The notes under the pieces are model-generated. The model made no database searches. It was not told the DNA's origin and saw only the letters and a program-made list of their open reading frames with translations. This document shows, in pieces, positions 24,786-35,609 of a stretch of 64,000 nucleotides of DNA (its first letter is position 1; each line of letters begins with the position of its first letter). The position numbers were made by a program, and so were the translations under genes. This stretch comes from Blastomyces gilchristii SLH14081 (Eukaryota; Ascomycota; Eurotiomycetes; Onygenales; Ajellomycetaceae): the NCBI RefSeq assembly GCF_000003855.2, contig NW_003101677.1, positions 1,905,506 to 1,969,505 of the forward strand. The letters are read 5' to 3'.

Positions 24786-25394
24786 TCTGTGGGAGTGTAC
24801 AATGATCGTTCGTGTATCTGTATCTGTATATGTCTCTTTTTGTTTTATGGCGCTGTGTTGTTGCTCATCGGTGGGTTCCTAAGAAGTCTTTTGGATAGAA
24901 GGTAGTGCTGGTTTTGATATGACCATTACATAAGCATGCACTAGCCTCGGCGTGCCAATGTCTTGGCATGGATAACCAGAGCAGGAACAATGGATTGTAT
25001 TGATTTGATACTCTGTAGTTTATTCGAGAAATGCCTATTTATGTTCTGTATCTCGATGGAGTATGTCTTGGTAGATTCGTTAATTGCCACCTTTCACATC
25101 CCAAGCAATCACGAAAAAAAAGTAGTATCTTTAGGAAACATGCAAATTCGTCATCAGAGCATCTATATCTATGTGCTCGGTGTTTCCGAAATTCGTTCTG
25201 TCCTCCTCAGGTTCTAAAATTGCAACAAATAAACTCCTAGGTAATCCCCCAGTGCGCGCTCGCTAATATAAATCAAAGGGGAAAAAAGAACGTCCGCTAT
25301 CCAGCCAATTGGACCAGGTCATCATGACATGTAACGCGAGATCATTTGGTCATATCCATGTTGAGCGGTATATTTTCAAATGACGTAGAGTTTT
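24786..25394. other. Intergenic, PAM17 promoter and downstream of the FAR-17a gene
   Basis: PAM17 reads away to the left, so this is its promoter; the right part is the 3' region of the next minus-strand gene. No other features seen. Confidence 0.5.
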
Positions 25395-26724
25395 TTAGGC
25401 CCGCTTTAAATCACTTGGGCGTGCACCTGAGGCAGGGTGGAGAAAACCATTCATCTGCCCGTGCAGGCGCTTCAATAGCAAGGTATTTATGGTCATCAAG
25501 GTAGCACTGAACAGGAAAAGAACAATTCGCCAGCCGGTAGTGAGCTTTTCGAAAATCGGGTAAGGGTACCTGATGGGGTTATAGAGTTAGTTCGAATTTC
25601 ACTTAGTAAAGAATAGATGGCGAAACGCATACCATCCGTTATATTGGTAGCACTTCTCCACCCAAAACCAGTAGCCAAACGCGATGACGCTCGCCAATCC
25701 CATGGATGGGAGAGCCCCGATAGACCAAGGCGGTGATAGGTACAGCAGATCAATCGCCAATACTATAGCTGGGATAGCATGGAAGCCAATATCTATAACC
25801 GAATCGATTGCGTTAGTCTTCTGATGTTCAGTTCTGTCCGCCCGATCCCATCAAGGAAAATACAGCCGGGGAGCCTTACCTGCCTCCAAAGATAATTCCA
25901 CCCAATCAGGCTTTACCAGCTTGGTATCAATCTGGAATTGATGCATTGTTAGACCAAGTATGTATATCATTTCCCCCCCCCCCGCCATCAAGCAAGATTG
26001 TCAGTGAGAAGCTTACGATTCTCAAGCCCCAATATAAAATACTAATCAGCACTTCCATTGGCGCGCTGCAAACCAGAAGCACATTCTTAACAGCAAACAG
26101 GCGCGTTGACAGAAAAATGTCTGCAGCCAGGCCCGCCAGGTTTGTCAATGTAGCCATACATAGACCGATGATAGTCAAGTACTGGAAATGCCATCCGTAA
26201 GCCTCGCTTCTGTGAATCAAATTTAATCAGCGGAGTTCCTGAAATGCACTGATTCACTCCAATATTTGTACTTGGGATATGTTCTACTTACGCTAGATTC
26301 GGGTGGTCGGTCATGCTATGGCATCATTAAACCACAGAATAATCAATGAGATGGCGGAAAACCGAGGAAGGGATATAAATAACCATGGTATAAAATGCGG
26401 CATATGATCGGATGTAAAATATACATCCGTTCAAAGACATCACAACCACTTACTATTTGAACGACAGAGCGAAGCTCACTAGTGCAGCTAACTAGGAATC
26501 AAATAGAACGTAAGCATTCGGTATACACTGTAACAGTAGCTAGTTATAGTGATGTAGCTATGTTGCGATAGCAACATAGATAGGAAGCGAAAGCAGCTAG
26601 GTATCAAGACAGATCTGTCACTGACATGTACTAGGGCAGAAACTCCGCGGGAGGGCGAATGCAACCGCTGAAGAGGATGTTTGGTACCAAGAAGAGATTC
26701 CAGCGGGAGCGAGGCAGTCCTCAT
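25395..26724 (-). CDS. FAR-17a/AIG1-like multi-pass membrane protein
   Basis: The protein has about 246 residues, the usual length of this family. Minus-strand exons are 26724-26626, 26491-26454, 26315-26292, 26209-26017, 25931-25880, 25792-25633 and 25569-25395; exon 3 is only 24 bp. Start MRTASLPLESLLGTKHPLQR, then hydrophobic helices including LAALVSFALSFKYM, YGWHFQYLTIIGLCMATLTN, VLLVCSAPMEVLISILYWGL, IGFHAIPAIVLAIDLLYLSP, LPSMGLASVIAFGYWFWVEK and WRIVLFLFSATLMTINTLLL. Animal AIG1/ADTRP members hydrolyse branched fatty-acid esters of hydroxy fatty acids with a Thr/His pair; the His in IGFHAIPA is the likely counterpart. Function in fungi is not established. Confidence 0.9.
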
Positions 26725-28722
26725 TGTGGCAGCACCCGGAGGGAGGATAACGATGGCGATATCAATAATGGTAAACTGAGCTAGATGATGATATCCAGTG
26801 GGGTGGGCGGGGACTTTTTACGGAAGAACCGGAAGGGCGGACGTGCGTATTTATATAAATTATGAATCTTCCCTCTGAATTAAAGTAATCATGTAGGCCT
26901 ACGAAATCTGTAACAAGAGGATAAGATTCAAACACGGGTTTTGGAGAAACTGAGCTGGTTCAAGCTGGCGAAATGGATCTTGGTTGGAGCTGAAATATTT
27001 GATTGCCGAAATAAGGAAAGATCGTGTTATTTTAAATAAGCCATTTCAAACCTCAACCTTCTGCCAACCACTACAGCGTATGGAGCACAAGCACATCCCT
27101 ATCCAGAGGATACAAGTATACAAATATGAACTAAATACTGCCATTCTCTCGACCAATACCTAGGCAGTCACCGACCGAATAGCCTCAGCTCTGCGAAATC
27201 CGTACAGAATCCAGAGTTGACAGCGCAAGGAGCAAGGCTACACCTCTGCAGAGTCCAGATATGTATGATATAACTAGTTCTAGCTATTCTTCCAGAGGGA
27301 GATCTAAACCCGGCAGATGGTCTCTTCGCCAAAGACCTAACATGCTCCCAGCGCCGGTCAATAAAGTCCATTCCCCTAAGCTAATCTTGGACTAGACGTA
27401 TTCGCAGTCATTGTTTGATCTTGCTTTAGCGCGAGATTTGGAGAGCGGATGGCTTAAGAAAGCCTGTTGGAATTACCCGTCACAGTCTCTACAGCGTAAC
27501 TCTATATATATAGAGAATCTCGCCAGCTAGATTATAAGATTATAATACATACAAGATGAATGATGGATCTTCCTACAAAATCAATCATGAGAAACGATTA
27601 TATCTACTCTTACGACATCAATTGGTCGAAAGCCCACAATCAGTTGAATTCCCGAGGTTATGGATCTTCTTTAAGAAAGCCGATTCGCTAGTCACCATTA
27701 GAGACGGTACTCCATAGAGACTGGTGGTGATCGAGCTCCTTTGCCCCGATGTTCTACACCTAGCACGTTCAATCTTCTGTCCACTCGGTCTGGTTTCAAA
27801 GTGCTGATTGACATCCCTTATTTGCTCTTTGGGTTCCCAACACAGGCTCCCTTGCCAATGTCTACCTATGTCTTGCGTCACTTTACACGCCATTCTCGAC
27901 AAGCGGTATCACAAACAATTCTTGACAGATGGAGGAGAAATCAAATAAGGATTTCCCTTTGTACTAAAAAGCCAATTTTCTTTCTCTAACACAGCTAGCT
28001 AAATTTGGTGGTATTGATATAGAAGGGCCATTCACCCTTCAATGCACGTAGGTTTAACAAGTTAGTAGAAGGGAATACTGTATATAACTACATGTGGAGG
28101 TATCCTGGGTAATTTCTAGATCTAGATATAGAACTATGCACCAAAATTGCCCTACAGGAGTGGAGTAGCAAGCACGTTTAAGAACCCATCATATCTCGGG
28201 ATTGGCTGGCACCGAGAAAGTTAACTTGGTTTTTATTAATAGAAGATGAGGTCTTCTCAGATGGATCCAACTAAGGCCAATCAAATCAAGAACCATTTCT
28301 TATTTCAAGGTTACATAGGTAGGACCCATGGATCTAAAATATTTTTCACCTTTCGCTACAATCATGAATACAATTTATGCCACTTATTTTTGCCCGGGAT
28401 CAATGTCGTAAAAATGACTTCATGACAAATTTAGTCTCTGTGTCGGTAACCTCGTGTGCGCGGCAGATTCAGATTGGGGCGTCTACCAGAGCCAATAATA
28501 GGCTATCTATTCTACATGCTACGGAGTATCTAATTCAGTATCTTAGCTTTTCATCAAAAACTGTCAGGCACCCTGGTATATATGCCTACTACCTATAAAA
28601 AACTTGACAGAGACAATTGCATTGCGTGTTTCTATATATTTATGTTGCCCCAGCTACTGCAGTCATCTGTCCCACATTCTATATTAAGAGAGAACCTTGA
28701 GAGCTAGATTAAAATACACACA
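26725..28722. other. Gene-poor stretch, 2 kb
   Basis: The left end is the promoter of the FAR-17a gene. Beyond that, moderately AT-rich sequence with only short, domain-free frames on both strands (for example 27618-27902 minus and 27741-27989 plus). A TACGGAGTA motif occurs at about 28520. I recognise no gene. Confidence 0.5.
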
Positions 28723-29410
28723 ATGTTTGATTCTTCCACAATTTCCTACCTACGCTCCGTACATCACGTAAATACCAGCTTATTATGTTCCAATACTAAC
28801 AATCCGCTCTCAAAAAACAAATCCAACCAGTCCGGCCTCATCCAGCTAGTCCACGACTTTGACCCCCATGAATTCCACACAAATATCCTACCCCTAGCAA
28901 GAGTTGTTAGCTACTTTCAAGTACCCTCCGTCCTGGCCACATCGCTCGAAACCGGCCCAAACGGCCCCATTGCCAAGGAGATTCTAGAAACGCGCCCCCC
29001 CCCCCCCTCCCCGGGGGGCCCCTGATCGGACGCCCCGGCCAGATCAATGCGATGGATAATGAGGATTTCGTCAAGGCTATCAAGGACACCGGGAGGAAGC
29101 AGGTTGTTATAAAGTACCAGTCAGTACCTGAACACCCGTTGAAAGAGTGCTCATTAAAAAAAGACGCGCTCTGAGCCTGATCGAGTAAGGGCACGACGTT
29201 TTCGTCATCACAGACGCATCTGGCACTTTTGCAGAACACACCCGAGAAGCCGCCCATAAGCGGATGGTTCAGGCTGGCTGCCAGCTGCTGAACTGGGCGG
29301 CTGTTACGGTGGAGCGTCACAGGGGCTGGCGGCGAGACATTGAAGGGTTTGGTGGAATATGGCGTGATCATGTCCCGGGTTATTGGTGCTTGATGCAGAG
29401 CTATATGTGA
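28723..29410 (+). pseudogene. Isochorismatase-like hydrolase, inactivated
   Basis: Three pieces in three frames match one isochorismatase/nicotinamidase-like protein. Piece one is 28723 to about 29000 (GLIQLVHDFDPHEF, SVLATSLETGPNGPIAKEIL). Piece two is 29022 to about 29112 (LIGRPGQINAMDNEDFVKAI). Piece three is about 29192-29410 (HDVFVITDASGTFAEHTREA, GCQLLNWAAV, FGGIWRDHVPGYW). The first frame break falls in a C-rich/G-rich homopolymer stretch (28994-29021). The segment that should hold the catalytic Cys (VTEVC type) is replaced by unrelated sequence with stops, and the catalytic Asp region (IDHQ type) is also missing. Two of the three triad residues are thus gone, which argues for a real pseudogene rather than only a sequencing error. 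Confidence 0.85.
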
Positions 29411-29543
29411 AGAGTGGATCCATCAGTGTCTCAAAACTCGTCCTGGAGAGGAGGACATATCCCCATTCCAGCCCCTTTCTATGACACGAAAACCTCCGGA
29501 CCCCTCTCTCAAAAACCCGTTCCGCACGATCCAATTCAAATTA

Positions 29544-30137
29544 TCATTGGGTATTCTTATTGCCATCGGGCCTCGTGGAGGCGTCATATATATTCGCCGC
29601 ACCACCTACCCATGTTAGCAATAGATAATAATATAAAGTACAGAACAAAAGCTCAGTACAACTCACCCCTCCCAAAAAGAACCTTCTCCCCACCTTCCAT
29701 CCCTATCCCCATCCCCATCCCCGTCCCCGTCCCCATCCCCATCCACTCCTCTAACCCCTCCACATCCACCTCTACATCCTGCGCCTTACGCGCGATGGCT
29801 GGATCGTCGTTGGCAACCATATTCCCCGACCCGCCACGGCCAGTTGTATATACATCCGAATTGATAGTTGGAGTGACGAGGTCTGCGGGGGTTCGGGATG
29901 CGACTGTTTTTTTCTGCTCCTGCTCTGGCTGTTCCTGTCTCTGCTCCCGGCGTGGAGACGGAGACCATGTTTCCTACACATGGGGTAGATACGCGGTGGG
30001 GTTCATTAAAACAGGCATTACACAGGCAGAGTAGAAGAGTAGCGCTATTTTTAGCACTTAAGCAGGAACTGGGGAGCTGCGCTACTGTGCATACCTGCGC
30101 CGCCGCGGCCGGTGGATATTGGTCTGTGGTCTGCCAT
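29544..30137 (-). CDS. DUF3602 (GRGGAGN-repeat) protein, with a one-base frame break
   Basis: This is a small fungal protein of unknown function with repeated GRGG(A/S)(G/A)N motifs. Minus-strand exons are 30137-30095 (MADHRPISTGRGGA), 29973-29667 and 29605-29544. Motif 1 (GRGGAGN) spans intron 1. Motif 2 (TGRGGSGNMVANDDPA) lies in exon 2. Motif 3 (GRGGAANIYDASTRP) spans intron 2. Exon 2 needs a shift of one base: the start (GNMVSVSTPGAE) and the end (VASRTPADLVTP...) are in different frames, and the break coincides with a run of seven A (minus strand, about 29911-29917). One A fewer would restore the frame. A sequencing error or a young mutation are both possible. Confidence 0.8.
29699..29746. 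repeat. In-frame hexanucleotide repeat (CCCCAT/CCCCGT)n
   Basis: About seven 6-bp units lie inside exon 2 of the DUF3602 gene. On its coding strand they encode alternating Met-Gly/Thr-Gly dipeptides (MGMGTGTGMGMG). The unit length keeps the frame, so allele length can vary without inactivating the protein. Confidence 0.8.
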
Positions 30138-31984
30138 TCTTTGTTTGTACTGTACTCCGCTCCGTAGTTCTTTTGAGTTGGGGCTAGTGCGGGTCAAGTG
30201 TAGTTCATAGATGTCTTGGTAGGGATAGGAGCGGAGGATTGAGCGGAGGATGGATGGGGGAGGCGGCAGGGCGGGGTTAGGAGCAGAGGTTTGTTAGCAT
30301 GGCCCGCGGGATTGCTTCAATCCCATGGTTAACTTACGGGCAGAAACAAGGTTTGCGATACACCTATTTTTAACACCCCCATTATTCGTACGCTGTAAGC
30401 TAAGTCCTATAACTCCGACCATTTACGGAGTAACTAGTTAACTATATATAATGCACTTTCTATAACTAGCTAATTAGCATTAAACCAGTTCTCATTAATG
30501 GTGCGTTAAATAACCTCTTCTCCGGTAAAAAAAATCGTCGTAAACGCTCAAGCTATGCCCTCCCAACGCCAACTCTATCAAACTCAGAGAGAATCATGTA
30601 AACCATCAAGCAATCAACCAATCAATCAATTCACACTGAAAAGAAACCGAAAGATGGAACCAAAAAAAAAGGAAAAGGAAAAAGAAATCACACCCCCCTT
30701 TTCCCGTATAGCGACAAAGACAGGACAAGCTGAGATAGGCATTACAAAGACCTGTCTATCCCCCATCCCCGCCAGGGTCTCAGTACATGTGCACGTACAT
30801 AAAATATGGTGGAACCGGTATCAGTGCCAATGCCAGCCTCAGTCAGCACCTTGCTCGTTCATTTACTTACGCTGTAGTGTTCCCATTTCTGCATCTCATC
30901 AGCATCAACTATCAAATCCAATCACAAAAATACAACCATAATCCCCAAACAAGCCTGATGAATTGCCAGCCTCTGTTGTATTCATTTTAGTTAAAAAGTT
31001 TTTTAATGAGAGAAAGTGCGGATCAAAGGAATCCGCCACCACGCAGGGGTCCATAGTGAATATATAAATAAAGAAAGGGTAAATAAAAAGGGGTAAGAAA
31101 ACCAGTTTTTATATTCTGAGCTGAAATTTTCTATTTTTATATATCTGAAATTGAAAATATAAATGGGGAGGTGTACGTAGGAGAGAAGCCCAATGGGGGC
31201 GGGGAAAAAAAAAGGGGAAAAAAAGGAAAAGGGANNNNNNNNNNNNNNNNNNNNNNNNNNNNNNNNNNNNNNNNNNNNNNNNNNNNNNNNNNNNNNNNNN
31301 NNNNNNNNNNNNNNNNNNNNNNNNNNNNNNNNNNGAATTCCCCCCCCCCGCGCGGGTCCTTTTTTTTTTTTTTAAAATAAAGAGGGGGAAAATATAAGGG
31401 GGGGGGGGAACCCCCTCTAGTAATTCTCCTCCCCCCCCCCCTCCCCCCCCACAAAAAAAAAAAAAAAAAAAAAAAAAGGAAGAAGAAGAAAGAAGAAAGA
31501 AAAGCAAAAAGAGGACAAGGGAAGAAAAAAAGTGGAAAAAAAGGGAAAAGGGAATAGGGAAGCATGCGCGCACGGGCGCAGCATAAAACACGTACACCAG
31601 TATCAAAATTAAATAACCGTAACCCATCCCGGTTCATCCAATCCTCAGAAATATTACTTCGGGGTAAGCAAGAAAAGAGGTAAGAGAACAAACAACATCC
31701 CGTAGAGCCCAGGGCCAGGGCCAGAAAAAAAGAAGAAAAAAAAAGGGGGGGAGAAAGGGGGGGGGGGAACATTAGCGAGGAAGGACACCATACATCATAC
31801 CGGACATTTTGACTCCCGAGGAAAAAAAAAGGAGGGAGAAGCAAGCACAAGCAAAGAAAGTATGTGAAAAAGTGTATGGGTTCCATTCTGCAACGCCGTT
31901 CCCGAAAATGAACCAACAACGAAAACAAAACAAGAAAAGGGAAAAAAAACAGAGGAAACGAAATGAAATGAGAAATGACTACGG
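30138..31984. other. Intergenic, low-complexity, contains an assembly gap
   Basis: The left part is the DUF3602 promoter, with TACTCC/CTCCGTA and TACGGAGTA motifs at about 30153-30167 and 30424-30432. The right part (31190-31960) is extreme low complexity: long A, G and C homopolymers around the N gap, on the 3' side of velB. No gene was recognised; the long frames seen here are homopolymer artefacts. Confidence 0.55.
31235..31334. other. Assembly gap (100 N)
   Basis: Exactly 100 N, probably a placeholder of unknown true length. It is flanked by G/A and C/T homopolymers that would stall sequencing. Confidence 0.99.
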
Positions 31985-33507
31985 TCATCCCTCATCCGCC
32001 CACTCTTCCCCCTCCCCATCAGGCCCCTTCGCACTGTGCGACTGCCCCCCACCACGCGGACCCTTGACCCCATCCTTGCGAATAGGAATCTTAATACCCT
32101 GGAACGCAAAACACTTGCTCAGTGGCGTGCTCTCGATGACGCCGGGGAACTTCTTGGCCGAGTACACCTGGAAGACATCAGAGAAGACAGACGCCAGTAC
32201 AGGTGCGGAGCCGACGTTGATGACGGGGCTGGACGGGGTGCCGCCGGGGGATTGGTCCTGGGCCTGGCTTTGGGTACCGACGTTTACAAAGTTCATTTTT
32301 AGGCTGAGATGGTGGTTGGTGTTAGTTAGTGGGGCATGAGAGAAAGGGACTAGGGGACGTCTATATATAGAATCTAGTAATAGAGAGGAACAACATACCG
32401 GAACGAGCCCTCCGTGCGGACGCTGAGGTCTTGCAGGACGAACCAAACACCAATTTTGTCATCTGGGTCTGTCAGGCGGAAGGCACTGGCACTCAGGCTG
32501 CCGATCAGGTTGCGGGTGAACATGCCCGTGGACGCAGTGGAAATGTGCGGGCCCAGCGCTGACTGCGGCGCAAGGGGCTGTGCGGGCGTGCCGGTAGGGT
32601 AGTATGCGCCTGCGGGCGGGAGGGCCTGGTAGTATGGGTCGGGAGCGCCATGCGGGTATTGGTAACCGGCATGGGGATTGTAGCCTGGCTGTCCACCGTA
32701 ATAGGGTTGGTATGCGCTTTGGGGGTAGCCATGGGGCTGGGCGTAATGGGGGAAGGGCATGATGTTCTGGGGAGGAGGGTAGGCAGAAGAGGTAGCGGTG
32801 GAGATGGACGGAGAGGTAGCCGAGTGTCGGACGAGGTTGACCTCGCTAGTCCCCTCAGCATTCCATAGGTCGACGGTCAGGACGTAGAATGAGGTGTCGA
32901 TTTCGCTGCAGAGGTGGTGGGGGGAGGGGGTGGCAAATGTATCAGAACGGTGTCAAATGGTTATATATATATCCAAGCTGGGAGGACTGGGCCAAGGAAA
33001 TACACACTTAATATCAATTTCCTTCTGGGTCGAAGCATCACGGACTATCAGTCTTATACAGGGCGGGGGAGTAATTGGTCTTCGGTCCTATATGTCAGAC
33101 GGAACCTTAGTTGACTTGATTAAACAGGGTTTTCGGTGGGATAAGAAGTCGATAGATATATCTGCGCGCAAAAATAGCAGAGAAGCTGGGAGGAGGAGGT
33201 ATGGGGTTCAGTTGTGCAACAGCCGCCCGGGGGTATCGGGGGGAGGGGAGCGGAGGAGGAGGGGAAGAGGGCCAACGGCAGCACGGACCTTATCTCCAAA
33301 GCCGCACATTCTCGCGCGGATGGGCTGCTGGACGACATCGAGGGAGTAAATGCGGCCTTCGTAAACCGTGGAAACCGCTCTGGCAGCCTCTGGGATACCA
33401 GGCAGAGTAACGGGGTTTGCGGTGGAATAGCCATGCTGGAGGTGATCCATGGTGAGAGGAGGTGGTGGCGGGACGGGATGCGGGCGGTCTTGCTTGAGCG
33501 TGTACAT
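31985..33507 (-). CDS. velB: VelB velvet-family regulator (RYP3 orthologue)
   Basis: VelB is a velvet-domain transcription factor that partners VeA and VosA, links development with secondary metabolism, and in Histoplasma (as Ryp3) is needed for the yeast programme. The protein has about 374 residues. Minus-strand exons are 33507-33289, 33087-33008, 32905-32399 and 32303-31985. The velvet domain is split: YEGRIYSLDVVQQPIRARMC, DRRPITPPPCIRLIVRDAST and EIDTSFYVLTVDLWNAEGTS come first. A Pro/Tyr/Gln-rich insertion typical of VelB follows, and then NLIGSLSASAFRLTDPDDKI, GVWFVLQDLSVRTEGSFRLK, SVFSDVFQVYSAKKFPGVIE and STPLSKCFAFQGIKIPIRKD complete it. The start (MYTLKQDRPHPVPPP) is the ATG that gives the usual Pro-rich N-terminus; the frame is open further upstream without an ATG that fits. 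The gene is the last one before the AT-rich desert. Confidence 0.97.
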
Positions 33508-34119
33508 GCTCTGGAGGAGGAGAGGAGGGAGAGGAGGAGGGTGGTTCCTTGACTGCGTTCCTGGACCTGGTTCCTCGAGCTGTTGGTAGTAGGCGAGGGC
33601 GAGAGTTGGCCGAGAGTTGGCAGAGAGACCCAGAGGGGAGAGGTTGAGGCTCGATTGATTGAGGTTTGTTACTAAGACGAGCTCAGTCGCTGGACAGAAC
33701 ACGAACGACGACGATGACGATGCGATGAGGCTGCTGTGATGTGTCAATGACCTTGCCAGCCAGCATAGTTACTCTCCACACACACACACACACACACACA
33801 CTCTCTCTCTCTCTATCTGCGGACGGGGGATGGGGGTGTTTATCGTACTGGTGATGGCGGACAAACCCGCTTGCTGTGAGGAGGGGCAGACGACGGCGAA
33901 CAAAACCGACTAAACAGACAGACACTCTTCTCTTCTTCTCTTTTCTTTTATTCCTACTTATGCTGTGCTACCGCAGAGATACAAGGAAATATCCCATCGT
34001 TCAATGAAAATGGCTAAATCCGCTAGACTAGGTTGCAAAAAAGAAATGAAAATATTCAAAAAGCGGGAGAAGGGAGAGGAGGAGATCTCCCGACAATGAA
34101 TGACAAGCAGGGCATTTCA
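33508..34119. other. velB upstream region
   Basis: This is the promoter/leader side of velB. It is GC-normal near the gene and ends in pyrimidine-rich sequence (about 33925-33955) before the base composition drops. It contains the CA/CT microsatellite listed separately. Confidence 0.6.
33776..33814. repeat. (CA)n(CT)n microsatellite
   Basis: An uninterrupted CA run passes directly into a CT run about 270 bp upstream of the velB start codon. It is probably length-variable between strains. Confidence 0.95.
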
Positions 34120-34214
34120 GATTTCATTTTTATTTTATTTTCTTATTATTGCAGATTTTAAAAAGGTACTCTGAATAATAAAGGGAAGATAGAAAGATTA
34201 GAACATATCAGAAG

Positions 34215-34216
<2 letters not shown>

Positions 34217-34250
<34 letters not shown>

Positions 34251-34254
34251 TATT
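34217..34254. repeat. (ATT)n microsatellite at the isochore edge
   Basis: A near-perfect TTA/ATT trinucleotide run. The same motif forms the 3' tails of LINE copies further right, so this may be the remains of a LINE tail. Confidence 0.85.
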
Positions 34255-34451
34255 ACAGCATATACTGTTAACTATTCAAGCTCTTTTCATGCAGAAATGA
34301 GCAAATGGAAAATGAATACTCAGCTTGAAACAAAACAACAGAAAACAACATAAATGAATAAGAGACAGAAACATCCTCTTCTGGCATTCAATCTGTTGAG
34401 AGTCCCGGGTTGATCGGCTCTTCTATCAGCAGTGTGCTAGTGATGACTGAG

Positions 34452-34540
34452 CTCTTTTACCTCAGTAGTCTACAGATTATGAGACTGTTTAGCATGAGCT
34501 CTGCTGTGATTAACATGCATGAGTTCAATCTCAGAATAAA
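34452..34540 (+). repeat. tRNA-like (SINE-type) remnant
   Basis: ACCTCAGTAGTCTACAG resembles a D-arm/A box and GAGTTCAATCTC at 34521-34532 resembles a T-arm/B box, about 60 bases apart. Both are degenerate, as expected for a mutated SINE. It carries the last GC-richer sequence before the LINE fragments. Confidence 0.35.
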
Positions 34541-34678
34541 CTTAAGAATAAAATCTTAAACAATATCTTAAAAAAGATATCTCAGACATTAAAATAGTGT
34601 TAAGAGACATCTGAGATCTCAGATAAAAAGACTCTAGAAGTTAGTTCTTAAAAGAATGAGCTTTAAAAGTGAGTTTAA

Positions 34679-35250
34679 ATTATTATTAGTATTATTCTTT
34701 TATTATAAATATATATAGTTAGAAACTATAATATCTATCTGAAAACTTTTAATTCTCAGAGTTTTTCTAGTATATGTAAAGCTAATTATTATACATTTAT
34801 CAATTTCAGATATATAAAATTAGAAAATTTCAGCTCAGAATATAAAAATCTCTTATATATTACAGAATTTTTAATATTTTCTAATACTTTTGAAATTATT
34901 TAGAAAGTAACATAATATAAGAAAAGAAATAAAGTCTTAAAAATAAACACAGTAAATAGAAAAGAATAGAAAAGAAACTGTAAAAAAAGATAATAATAAA
35001 ATAAACATGTTTTTAAAAAGAGTATATAGTTATTTTAACAGATTATATCTAATTAATTTTCATCTCTTTATATTCAGACAGTTCTGAATTCAGTTATTTT
35101 CTTATAACTATTTAAGTTTCTAATAAAAAATTTATTAAGTATTTAATTTCTATCTTAGTTGAAATAACAATTTTATATTTAATTAATTTATATTATACTT
35201 CTCTTATATCTGAATAACTGAATAATTAATACAGTTACTTAGTAATTATT
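34679..35250 (-). mobile_element. LINE fragment A (3' end)
   Basis: It matches the left ends of the copies at 35254, 39042 and 43935: ATT-rich tail, then ATATATAGTTAGAAACTATAATATC and onward through the 3' UTR. The element reads leftward, so the (AAT)n tail is at the low-coordinate end. It is truncated after about 560 bp. Confidence 0.75.
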
Positions 35251-35253
35251 GTT

Positions 35254-35609
35254 ATTATTATTATTATTCTTTAATTATAGATATATATAGTCAGAGACTA
35301 TAATATCTATCTAAGAACTTTTAGTTCTTAGAGTTTTTCTAATATCTATAAAGTCAACTATTATATATTTATTAATTTCAGATATATAAAATTAGAAAAT
35401 TTCAGCTCAGAATATAAAAACTCTTTATAAATTACAGTATTTTAACATCTTCTAATACTTTGAAATCATTTGAAAATATCATAATAAAAGAAAAGAGAAC
35501 AAAGTCTTAAAGATAGATATATTAAATAAGTAGATAGAAAAGAACAGAAAAGAAAAAGTAAAGTAAAAAAAGACTATAATAAAAGAAAAATATTAAAAGA
35601 TAGTATATA
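35254..35609 (-). mobile_element. LINE fragment B (3' end)
   Basis: A second 3'-end copy in tandem with fragment A. It begins with a TTATTATTATTATTATTC tail and breaks off at GATAGTATATA, where a Gypsy LTR starts at 35610. Confidence 0.75.

Noticed and set aside
29414..30034. 206-codon plus-strand frame
   Set aside because: Antisense to the DUF3602 gene; its Pro-Ile/Val repeat is the shadow of the hexamer repeat.
31109..31988. Long minus-strand frames crossing the N gap
   Set aside because: Made of homopolymers (Phe/Pro/Gly runs) and the 100 N; not coding.
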